Positions 1 to 6,802 of a stretch of 8,350 nucleotides of DNA are shown here, in pieces (position 1 is the first letter of the stretch; each line of letters starts with the position of its first letter). The position numbers were made by a program, and so were the translations under genes. Below the pieces are notes generated by a model, which worked only from the letters and a program-made list of their open reading frames with translations, was not told the DNA's origin and did not search any database. Where the stretch lies: the NCBI GenBank assembly GCA_030695265.1, contig JAUYTA010000293.1, positions 1 to 8,350 of the forward strand, written 5' to 3'. The DNA is from Bacteroidota bacterium (GTDB taxonomy: Bacteria; Bacteroidota; Bacteroidia; Bacteroidales; Prolixibacteraceae).

Positions 1-1
1 T

Positions 2-2407
2 TTTGGTGGGTCCAATGTATCGCTCAATGATGCGGCAAAAGCATTCTATGTAGAAGCAGTTAAAATCAAAGACCATGCGAATGTACGAGACTATCAGAAA
101 ACGAATGATAATACAAATTTGTTAGCGTTGGCTGCATACGATGAAAGTGGAAATTATGTGGATATCACTTTCCAGGTGGACACCGATGGTTTTATTCATT
201 GGGGTCAGGTTCAAAAAACATGGAAAGTGTATGCGGCATTTCAAAGCCCTACGCAACAAAAAGTGAAACGCGCAGCGCCGGGTGCAGAAGGGTTGGTCAT
301 TGATTATTTTAATGACAGCTCTATTTTAAATTACATGAAAACGTTTGAAGATGCTTTTGCCCATGCTGGAATTGAAAAGGGGAACGTTCGTTCGTTTTAT
401 AACGACTCTTATGAAGTTTACGGTGCCAACTGGACCCTCGATTTTTTGCCAGAGTTCAATAAACGAAGAGGATATGATCTTCTGCCTTATTTAAATTATC
501 TGGCCGATACAAGCAATGTGGAAATGAGGCAACGGGTGGTTACCGACTATTGTGAGACAATATCCGATTTATTGTACGACAGATTCACAAAGAATTGGGT
601 CAAAAAAAGCCATGATATGGGTATGATAACCCGGAACCAGGCGCATGGTTCACCCGGTAATTTGCTCGACCTGTATGCATTGGCAGATATCCCTGAAACT
701 GAATCGTTCGGAGCAAGCGGGTTTTCAATTCCAGGACTCAGGCAGGATCCTGATTATGAGGAGGACAGATTTGGTCGGCCAAATCCGCTTACAATGAAAT
801 TTGCTTCATCAGCCGGTCATCTAAGCGACCGTAGACTGATAAGTTCGGAATCGACTACTTGGTTAGGAGATCATTTTAAAGTATCGCTTTCGCAAATAAA
901 ACCTCAAATAGACGAGTTATTTATTTCAGGCATCAATCATGTGTTTTTCCATGGAGCAACATATTCTCCCAAAGAAAAGTCCTTTCCGGGAAGGTTATTT
1001 TATGCATCGACCAATTATAACCAACATAGTCATTTCTGGAATGAGTTACCTGCCTTAACCGGATATATCGCGAAATGCCAAACAATATTACAAAATTCGG
1101 AACCTGATAATGACATCTTGCTGTATTTCCCTATTCATGAAGTATGGAAGAAGCAGAAGTCAGATCTTATTATTCGTCTGTTCGATGTTCATAAATCCAA
1201 AGACTGGCTGCAAAATTCCAACTTTGGTAATTTGGCTCAACGCCTTTGGGACAATGGCTACACCTTCGATTTTATTTCCGATCGAATGATTGCAGGACTG
1301 AAAGTAGAGGGGAAAACGTTGGTTTCAGGGAAAGCCCGGTACAAAGTGATTGTGGTGCCCTCCATTGAACGCATTCCATTGGAGACCTTAACCCAATTAC
1401 GGGATTTGGCCCGAAAAGGGGCCACCATTCTTTTCGAAAAGGATATCCCTGCCGATGTTCCGGGATTGTTTGATTTTGAAAAGAAAAAAGCTTTAGTTGC
1501 AGCTATAAGAAATGAGATGCTCCTCCTTCCTTCCAATGTTAAGGTAACATCACAATTGCTTGAATCACTTTCTGAGAAAAGGATTTACGCAGAGGAAATG
1601 GCTCACAAAGGACTTGAATTTGTCCGTAAACAATCGGAAGACAGTACCTTTTATTTCATTACCAACCTGTCGGACAAGTTCGGCGAAGATTGGGTACAGC
1701 TGGCTATCAAAGCAACAACTATTGAAATTTACGATCCGATAAACGAGAGGCGTGGGAATGCTGCCTTAAGAAATACCAAGACAGGCACCGAGCTTTATTT
1801 ACAACTATTACCAGGTCAATCTTGCTTTCTTATATGTACTAATAAAAAGAACAAAAAACAAAAATGGGAATATCTGCAAGCTGAAGAATCGAGCAAACAG
1901 GAATTAAAAGGCGAATGGTCACTAAGACCTACGCAAGGCGCCCCTGAAATTCCTGTTCCTGTTACCCTTCAGCATCTTGGATCCTGGACAGCTTTAGGAG
2001 GTAAATATGAAACTTTTAGCGGCAAAGCAGTTTACTCAAACTCATTTGAAGTTTCTGCTGAGCTTCTTTCATCCAAAGGTTTTTTGCTCGACTTGGGTAA
2101 TGTCCGTGAAACTGCTCGTGTGAAAATCAATGACAAGGAGTTGGGTTTGGTTTGGTGTTTGCCGAATCGTTTGATTATTCCTCAAGGAATTATTAAACAG
2201 AATAATAAAATTGAGATTGAGGTGACTAATCTCTCATTTAATAGGATTATTGAATTAGATAGAAAAGGGGGCAATTGGAAAAATTTTCACGAAGTTAATT
2301 TTGTTAATATCCGTTATCAGCCTTATGACGCTTCAAACAAAAAACCTGAGGATTCAGGTTTAATATCAGAAATTTATTTAATCCCCTGTGGAATAAAGAA
2401 GCCGTGA
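2..2407 (+). CDS. GH106-like alpha-L-rhamnosidase, 5'-truncated by window edge
   Basis: Likely hydrolyses terminal alpha-L-rhamnose from a plant-type polysaccharide, probably in the periplasm; the signal peptide would lie outside the window. The frame is open from base 2 with no stop, so the TTG at 119 is not the start. It encodes 801 residues here (numbered from base 2) and ends at TGA 2405-2407. Seen: an NDSYE motif followed by GANWT and RRGYDLLPYL (E138, bases 413-415), and SSEST with E283 (848-850). In GH106 enzymes two glutamates in such positions act as acid and base, so both seem kept. An ILLYFPIHEVW stretch follows the barrel. The last ~170 residues look like a family-2-type sugar-binding beta-sandwich (LDLGNVRETARVKINDKELG, then IEVTNLSFNRI). 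The usual TDSWE is NDSYE here. The URO-D-like gene follows after 109 bases and may be cotranscribed. The GH106-type family call is firm; the exact linkage is not known. Confidence 0.85.
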   Translation, partial: FGGSNVSLNDAAKAFYVEAVKIKDHANVRDYQKTNDNTNLLALAAYDESGNYVDITFQVDTDGFIHWGQVQKTWKVYAAFQSPTQQKVKRAAPGAEGLVIDYFNDSSILNYMKTFEDAFAHAGIEKGNVRSFYNDSYEVYGANWTLDFLPEFNKRRGYDLLPYLNYLADTSNVEMRQRVVTDYCETISDLLYDRFTKNWVKKSHDMGMITRNQAHGSPGNLLDLYALADIPETESFGASGFSIPGLRQDPDYEEDRFGRPNPLTMKFASSAGHLSDRRLISSESTTWLGDHFKVSLSQIKPQIDELFISGINHVFFHGATYSPKEKSFPGRLFYASTNYNQHSHFWNELPALTGYIAKCQTILQNSEPDNDILLYFPIHEVWKKQKSDLIIRLFDVHKSKDWLQNSNFGNLAQRLWDNGYTFDFISDRMIAGLKVEGKTLVSGKARYKVIVVPSIERIPLETLTQLRDLARKGATILFEKDIPADVPGLFDFEKKKALVAAIRNEMLLLPSNVKVTSQLLESLSEKRIYAEEMAHKGLEFVRKQSEDSTFYFITNLSDKFGEDWVQLAIKATTIEIYDPINERRGNAALRNTKTGTELYLQLLPGQSCFLICTNKKNKKQKWEYLQAEESSKQELKGEWSLRPTQGAPEIPVPVTLQHLGSWTALGGKYETFSGKAVYSNSFEVSAELLSSKGFLLDLGNVRETARVKINDKELGLVWCLPNRLIIPQGIIKQNNKIEIEVTNLSFNRIIELDRKGGNWKNFHEVNFVNIRYQPYDASNKKPEDSGLISEIYLIPCGIKKP

Positions 2408-2516
2408 ATATATTGAGAATATGGCATTTGTAAATAGTATAACATTGTAAATCAAAAACATTATTAGCATGAGCAAATCGAAGGCAAGGATAATTTAACA
2501 CATTAAATAAAAATCA

Positions 2517-3620
2517 ATGAATTCAAGAGAACGTGTTTTAAAAGCCTTTAAACGGTTGCCCGGACTGCCCGACCGGGTTCCTGTTCAGTTTGATTTATGT
2601 CGTCAGTTGGCTGATCATTTTGGAAAAGTGCTCAATATTCCCGTTCATTACACAGAAAATCCTTATGAGGATGTGACCTATCGTATCAGTGCCAATGAAC
2701 TGCGTGTGGCCATGGGTAGCGACGTGGTGGTTACCGGAGCTTCTGTATCGGAAGATTACCGCATTGTGAAAGACGCCGATGGCACCTGGTTAAACGAATA
2801 CCAAATGCGAATGAGGCAGGGCGATATTTATGTGGAGGTGGTTGATTATCCGCTGGCTCATGTCGAAACAAAAGCTGATATTGATGCTTACCAATTTCCT
2901 GATCCCGATGCTCTGGGACGATTCAGGGATGCTGAAGCGCTCGTCAAAAAATACAAAAACGATTACCTTATTTTTGGAGATATTGAAGTGACTGTTTTTT
3001 CGCTTGCCCATCAGTTGGTTGGCATGGAGAAGCTGCTGGTCGATATGATGATGGAAACCGAATATGTGGCTCCACTTTTCGAAGCATGTGCAGAATACCA
3101 GACACAGATCGGCTTGCGTCTCATCGAAAAAGGGGTGGATGCAATCTGGTTTGGTGACGATTTTGGCACTCAAACTAATCTGATTATTCCTCCCGAAACC
3201 TTTCGTGAACAATTGAAACCAATTTACAAACGGATGATCGACCGTTTTAAGGAAGCAAAACCAGATATCATCCCAATTTTGCATTGCGATGGTGCCGTTG
3301 CCGATCTGCTTAACGACATCTGGGAAATCGGGTTTGAAGTCTTTAATCCGGTTCAGTCTGGCGTTCCGGGGCATTTGCCTCAGGATATGAAAGATAGGTT
3401 TGGCGAAAAGTTTGCTTTCTGGGGTGCTATTGACCAGCAGGATTTGTTGCCGAATGGAAGTGACGAAGAGCTGGAACGTGACATCATCGAAAAAATTAGC
3501 ATCTTGGGCAAAAACGGCGGTTACATGATTGCCCCGGCTCATATCCTGCAAAACGATGTGTCGCCTGAGCGGGTATTGAAGTTTATTGAATTGTGCAAAA
3601 AACATGGGAGCTATGATTAA
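2517..3620 (+). CDS. URO-D superfamily protein (uroporphyrinogen decarboxylase-like), function unknown
   Basis: A complete 367-residue protein, near the usual length of the family. The N terminus MNSRERVLKAFKR and the DRVPV stretch are typical of URO-D-like proteins and fix the ATG at 2517. Other family marks are GDDFGTQ (213-219), IPPETFREQLKPIYKRMID, LHCDGAV (255-261), FWGAIDQQ and GGYMIAPAHILQNDVSPE near the C terminus (H342). There is no signal peptide or membrane segment, so it should be cytoplasmic. It lacks the arginine-rich RQAGR segment of true HemE, so heme synthesis is unlikely. It also lacks the H-x-C zinc motif of MtaA/MtbA/CmuA methyltransferases: H256 is directly followed by C257. 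Its position between a rhamnosidase gene and a SusD relic suggests a role in processing a released sugar or methyl group, but that is only inference. Confidence 0.85.
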   Translation: MNSRERVLKAFKRLPGLPDRVPVQFDLCRQLADHFGKVLNIPVHYTENPYEDVTYRISANELRVAMGSDVVVTGASVSEDYRIVKDADGTWLNEYQMRMRQGDIYVEVVDYPLAHVETKADIDAYQFPDPDALGRFRDAEALVKKYKNDYLIFGDIEVTVFSLAHQLVGMEKLLVDMMMETEYVAPLFEACAEYQTQIGLRLIEKGVDAIWFGDDFGTQTNLIIPPETFREQLKPIYKRMIDRFKEAKPDIIPILHCDGAVADLLNDIWEIGFEVFNPVQSGVPGHLPQDMKDRFGEKFAFWGAIDQQDLLPNGSDEELERDIIEKISILGKNGGYMIAPAHILQNDVSPERVLKFIELCKKHGSYD

Positions 3621-3752
3621 TTTAACTTACAATAGACTATTCCATTGATCAATCCGCGCAGTGATTTAGTTTAAAAGGTATATTATTGAAAATTAAATAG
3701 TTGTATAAAGAAGAAAAAAATCCCTATAAATTTTGTACAGTAGGAGATAGAG

Positions 3753-3995
3753 GTGCTGATGAATACCATTTTGGACGAACGCGCCCGCGAACTTGTTTAC
3801 GAAGAATGTCGTTGGAATACTTTGCTCCGTATGGGAGGAACAGTTGCTACCGACCGCATTAAAAAGTACGCCTACTGGCCGGAAGCTGCTGCAACGCTGA
3901 CGTTCAACTATAATTTATGGCCAATTCCACAAACTGTGATTGATACCAATAAAGATGTGAAACTGGAACAAAACCCGGGTTGGGCTTCTAAATAA
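3753..3995 (+). pseudogene. C-terminal remnant of a RagB/SusD-family outer-membrane glycan-binding protein
   Basis: The 80 codons match the C-terminal end of SusD-like proteins: ILDERARELVYEE (residues 6-18), RWNTLLRMGGT (20-30), a KKYAYWPEA segment, then NLWPIPQTVIDTNKD (54-68) and the closing EQNPGW (72-77). A whole SusD protein is about 500-600 residues with a lipoprotein signal and TPR-like helices; all of that is missing. A TAG at 3741-3743 closes the frame just upstream, and the 132 bases back to the URO-D-like gene hold no further SusD coding sequence that I can read. GTG 3753 or ATG 3759 could start a short peptide, with an AGGAG at 3742-3746, but without a signal peptide it could not work as SusD. 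The terminator directly after it is probably that of the lost susCD operon. I infer a deletion or rearrangement scar. Confidence 0.85.
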
Positions 3996-4014
3996 TATTT
4001 ACTTTTGAACCAAT

Positions 4015-4054
4015 AAACAGGAACATCTTTTGATAAGGCTGTTCCTGTTTTTTT
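4015..4054 (+). terminator. Rho-independent terminator after the SusD remnant
   Basis: A perfect 11-base inverted repeat, AAACAGGAACA (4015-4025) and TGTTCCTGTTT (4040-4050), with a 14-base loop, runs into seven T residues (4048-4054). It lies 20 bases after the stop of the SusD relic and should end transcription coming from the upstream genes. The GH78 gene at 4187 would then need its own promoter in 4055-4186. I found no convincing Bacteroidota TAnnTTTG-type promoter there. Confidence 0.88.
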
Positions 4055-4186
4055 CAAAAGGATCCAAAATGTATTTTTAGCAATTGAAACAGAATCCAAA
4101 TTTCTGGTTGTAAGTTCGTTTTTTTGCATTGAATCAATCATTCTGTCATTCAACCCTTCATTCATTGACTATTTAAACCAACTAAT

Positions 4187-6484
4187 ATGAACCAACTACT
4201 AAAATTTAATCTTCAGTTTCTCCTGATTTTTCTTCTCTCCGGAACGTGTTTTACCGCGCAGAGTGCAATTCCTGAAAAAAACCATCCTTCAGGCTTAACC
4301 GTTGATTTCCTTTCACATGCCGGACAGGTATTCCGAAATGGGTATCCGGTAAATACACCTTTGCATCAGGCTGTAGGACGAAAGGAAAACTTCCAATTTG
4401 CAGAGATTGCCCGAAAACAGCCTTTCTTCGGATGGATTGTCAACTCAGATCAAAACAATACGGTGCAGCTGGCATACCAGATTCTGGTCGCCTCAAGTCT
4501 TGAAAACATTCAGAAAAACACGGGCGATTGCTGGGATTCAGGGAAAACAGAAACAGATCAGTCTGTCAATGTGATTTATTCTGGAAAAGAACTTCAGCCC
4601 AATTCGGTGTATTTCTGGAAAGTAAAAACATGGGACAATCATGGGGTTGAATCTGTGTCTTCACCAGTTTCACAATTTAAAACAGCTTCGGTGCTATCGG
4701 ATTACGCCACTTCGCGCTATGCGCTGCAAAAGCAGGATGTTTATCCGGTTTCTATAAAAGCACTTTCCGCTTCGCATAATTTTATCGATTTCGGCAAAGC
4801 TGCATTCGGGACAGTGCGCTTGACTTTGCTCGGAAAAAATGAGTCGGATACTGTGCTGGTTCATTTGGGCGAGGCGCAGAAAGATGGGCGGATCAACCGC
4901 ACTCCCGGTGGAACGATCCGCTATTCGGCACACCAACTTGTGCTGAAGCGCGGTTGGAATACTTACTCGGTTGTGATTCCTCCCGACAAACGGAATACGG
5001 GACCGCAAGCTGTTTTGATGCCACAATACATTGGCGAAGTCACGCCATTCCGTTATTGTGAACTGGAAGGTTACAGCGAAGCGCTCAGCAAAAACCAGAT
5101 CGTACAGGAAATTGTATTTTACCCGTTCGACGAAACTGAATCGCATTTCGCGAGTTCCGACACTGTATTGAATCAGGTTTGGGATTTGTGCAAATATTCC
5201 ATCAAAGCCACGTCCTTCATGGGCATTTATGTAGATGGCGACCGCGAGCGCATTCCTTATGAAGCCGACGCGTATATCAACCAACTTTGCCATTACGGCG
5301 TTGCCCGCGAATACAGCATGGGACGCTATTCGCACGAATACCTGATCAATAGGCCAACCTGGCCGACCGAATGGATTTTGCAGTCGGTACTGATGGCCTG
5401 GAACGATTATTTGTTCACCGGAAACAAAGAGTCGCTTCAGCATTTTTACACCGACCTGAAAGCAAAAGCGCTGTTGCCCTTGGCCGATGAATCGGGATTA
5501 ATTTCGACCAAAACCGGCAAAGTAACTCCGGAAGTGTTGGCATCCATCCATTTCAAAGGCACCCTGCGCGACATTGAGGATTGGCCGCAAACCGGGATAC
5601 TCGGACTTGGGAAAAATGAACCCGGCGAAACCGATGGTTTTGTTTTTCAGGATGTAAATACCGTGGTGAATGCCTATCATTATCAGGCTGTCAGCCAGTT
5701 GGCACAAATAGCGAAAGTGTTGAATCAGTCCGCCGATGAACTACAATTTACTGCAAGGGCAGTAAAACTGAAAGCCAGTTTCAACGAAAAGCTGCTGGAC
5801 AAAAAGCGTGGTATTTATTTCGATGGAATTGGAACCGACCATGCTTCGTTGCACGCGAATATGTTCCCACTCACATTCGGGCTTGTTCCTGAAAAGTTTG
5901 TTGGAAAAGTCAGCGATTTCGTTCAGTCGCGGGGAATGGCTTGCAGTGTTTACGGATCGCAGTTTTTGATGGATGCCGTCTATGATGGCAACAATCCTGA
6001 GTATGGTTTGGAGTTATTAACTTCTACCTCCGACCGAAGCTGGTACAACATGATACGCGTCGGCTCCACCATTTCGCTCGAAGCCTGGGACAACAAATAC
6101 AAACCCAATCAGGACTGGAACCATGCCTGGGGCGCGGCACCGGCCAACATTATTCCCCGAAAACTAATGGGCATTGAACCGCTTGAACCCGGCTTCAGGA
6201 AAATCCGCATCAAGCCGCAACCAGCCTCGCTCGAACATGCCGAAATCAAATGCCCTACCATCCGTGGCGATGTACTCGTGTCATTCAAGAACAAACCACA
6301 GCAATCGTTCAGCATGAATCTGACCATTCCGGCCAACACGACTGCCGATGTTTATCTGCCTTTCTGGTCGAAATCGCAAAAAGTTACGATGAATGGAAAT
6401 GCGGTGAAATATCGTCAGGAAGGAAAATTTGCAGTTGTTGAAGGAGTTGGATCTGGAAAAAATGTATTTTTAGTTGCCAAATAA
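4187..6484 (+). CDS. Secreted GH78-like alpha-L-rhamnosidase
   Basis: Inverting hydrolase expected to remove alpha-L-rhamnose from oligo- or polysaccharides in the periplasm. It has 765 residues, shorter than many GH78 enzymes of 900 or more. Seen: a signal peptide with a hydrophobic core at about 9-19 and likely cleavage after TAQSA (27). C21 is not in a good lipobox, so type I export is likelier. A fibronectin-like domain follows at about 80-165 (AYQILVAS, then PNSVYFWKVKTWD), then a beta-sandwich at about 190-310, an alpha-barrel at about 315-660 and a C-terminal beta domain (GIEPLEPGFRKIRIKP onward). The acid motif of GH78 (RDERLGWTGD type) appears as DGDRERIPYEAD at 350-361, with E354 the likely acid. 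GSTISLEAW carries E632, the likely base, and NHAWG follows at 645-649. ATG 4187 is supported by the signal peptide directly after it. The first ~500 bases are visibly poorer in G+C than the rest. The family call is firm; the substrate is unknown. Confidence 0.9.
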   Translation: MNQLLKFNLQFLLIFLLSGTCFTAQSAIPEKNHPSGLTVDFLSHAGQVFRNGYPVNTPLHQAVGRKENFQFAEIARKQPFFGWIVNSDQNNTVQLAYQILVASSLENIQKNTGDCWDSGKTETDQSVNVIYSGKELQPNSVYFWKVKTWDNHGVESVSSPVSQFKTASVLSDYATSRYALQKQDVYPVSIKALSASHNFIDFGKAAFGTVRLTLLGKNESDTVLVHLGEAQKDGRINRTPGGTIRYSAHQLVLKRGWNTYSVVIPPDKRNTGPQAVLMPQYIGEVTPFRYCELEGYSEALSKNQIVQEIVFYPFDETESHFASSDTVLNQVWDLCKYSIKATSFMGIYVDGDRERIPYEADAYINQLCHYGVAREYSMGRYSHEYLINRPTWPTEWILQSVLMAWNDYLFTGNKESLQHFYTDLKAKALLPLADESGLISTKTGKVTPEVLASIHFKGTLRDIEDWPQTGILGLGKNEPGETDGFVFQDVNTVVNAYHYQAVSQLAQIAKVLNQSADELQFTARAVKLKASFNEKLLDKKRGIYFDGIGTDHASLHANMFPLTFGLVPEKFVGKVSDFVQSRGMACSVYGSQFLMDAVYDGNNPEYGLELLTSTSDRSWYNMIRVGSTISLEAWDNKYKPNQDWNHAWGAAPANIIPRKLMGIEPLEPGFRKIRIKPQPASLEHAEIKCPTIRGDVLVSFKNKPQQSFSMNLTIPANTTADVYLPFWSKSQKVTMNGNAVKYRQEGKFAVVEGVGSGKNVFLVAK

Positions 6485-6589
6485 CATAATCGAAGCGGTT
6501 ACAGCACTTGCGTTGCGAAATATTTGTAGAAAATGGAACAGAAAATGGATTTTAGCACTTAATAATGAATCAATATTTCAAAGTGGCTA

Positions 6590-6750
6590 AATTCCGTCAC
6601 ATGAATGTGACGGTAAAGGATAGTTCGTTGATCAACGGCAGCTCAATATCCTTTGCCGTTCGGCTTTAGCCAACGGTAGGAAGCTGGCATAAACAACCCC
6701 GTCTGCGGAAGATCGTTAAAAGAAGCGAATTCATTGTTTCAGACGGAATT
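6590..6750. repeat. Nested palindromic element bounded by 9-base inverted repeats (REP/MITE-like)
   Basis: The outer ends are AATTCCGTC (6590-6598) and its exact reverse complement GACGGAATT (6742-6750). Inside are hairpin A with CCGTCACA/TGTGACGG (6594-6601 and 6606-6613, loop TGAA), a long stem CGGTAAAGGATA/TATCCTTTGCCG (6611-6622 and 6647-6658, one G-T pair), a perfect 12-base palindrome CGTTGATCAACG at its centre (6626-6637), and hairpin B with CCGTT/AACGG and GGCT/AGCC arms (6656-6676). Hairpin B reversed has the same plan as hairpin A: a CCGT...ACGG stem followed by [T/C]AAAGGATA. The element therefore looks like two inverted copies of a REP-type unit. A further pair CCGTCTG/CAGACGG (6699-6705 and 6740-6746) lies at the right. 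There is no transposase. The palindromes are read directly; calling the element mobile is inference. Confidence 0.6.
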
Positions 6751-6754
6751 GAAT

Positions 6755-6776
6755 TATCTCTTGAAAATAAGAGATA
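6755..6776 (+). promoter_or_regulatory. Leader hairpin upstream of the second GH106 gene
   Basis: A perfect 8-base inverted repeat, TATCTCTT (6755-6762) and AAGAGATA (6769-6776), with a 6-base loop, ends 26 bases before ATG 6803. A direct repeat TATTAGAAC (6775-6783 and 6785-6793) overlaps its right end. It could be an operator or an mRNA leader stem. No T-tract follows, so it is not a standard terminator. The function is not known. Confidence 0.4.
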
Positions 6777-6802
6777 TTAGAACCTATTAGAACTAAACCA
6801 AC

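Larger units (their letters stand above)
6485..6802. other. 318-base intergenic region with dense palindromes
   Basis: I found no coding sequence here. The first ~105 bases are plain AT-rich DNA. Bases 6590-6750 carry a nested palindrome cluster, and 6755-6793 hold a hairpin and a short direct repeat just before the second GH106 gene; these are listed separately. No T-tract follows any stem, so I do not call a terminator after the GH78 gene. A promoter for the downstream gene may lie here, but no clear TAnnTTTG element with a correctly spaced TTG could be placed. Confidence 0.7.

Noticed and set aside
119..121. TTG at 119 as the start of the first rhamnosidase
   Set aside because: The same frame is open back to base 2 and reads a plausible protein sequence, and no signal peptide follows the TTG, so the gene begins before the window.
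2790..3605. A 271-codon open frame on the - strand inside the URO-D-like gene
   Set aside because: It is antisense to a clear family member, rich in F, I, H and N, and has no recognisable domain; it is a shadow of the real gene.
4190..4260. The GH78 protein as a lipoprotein with C21 as the anchor
   Set aside because: The residues before the cysteine (S-G-T) do not make a good lipobox, because T is not suitable just before the cysteine; a type I cleavage after TAQSA fits better.
4694..5443. A 249-codon open frame on the - strand inside the GH78 gene
   Set aside because: It overlaps the well-supported GH78 coding sequence and shows no family motif.
6594..6613. Hairpin A as the terminator of the GH78 gene
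   Set aside because: The stem is perfect but no T-tract follows, and it forms part of a larger palindromic element.
6628..6655. A TTG...TATCCTTTG pair as a Bacteroidota promoter
   Set aside because: The downstream box has an extra base compared with TAnnTTTG, the spacing is too short, and both parts are explained by the palindromic stem.
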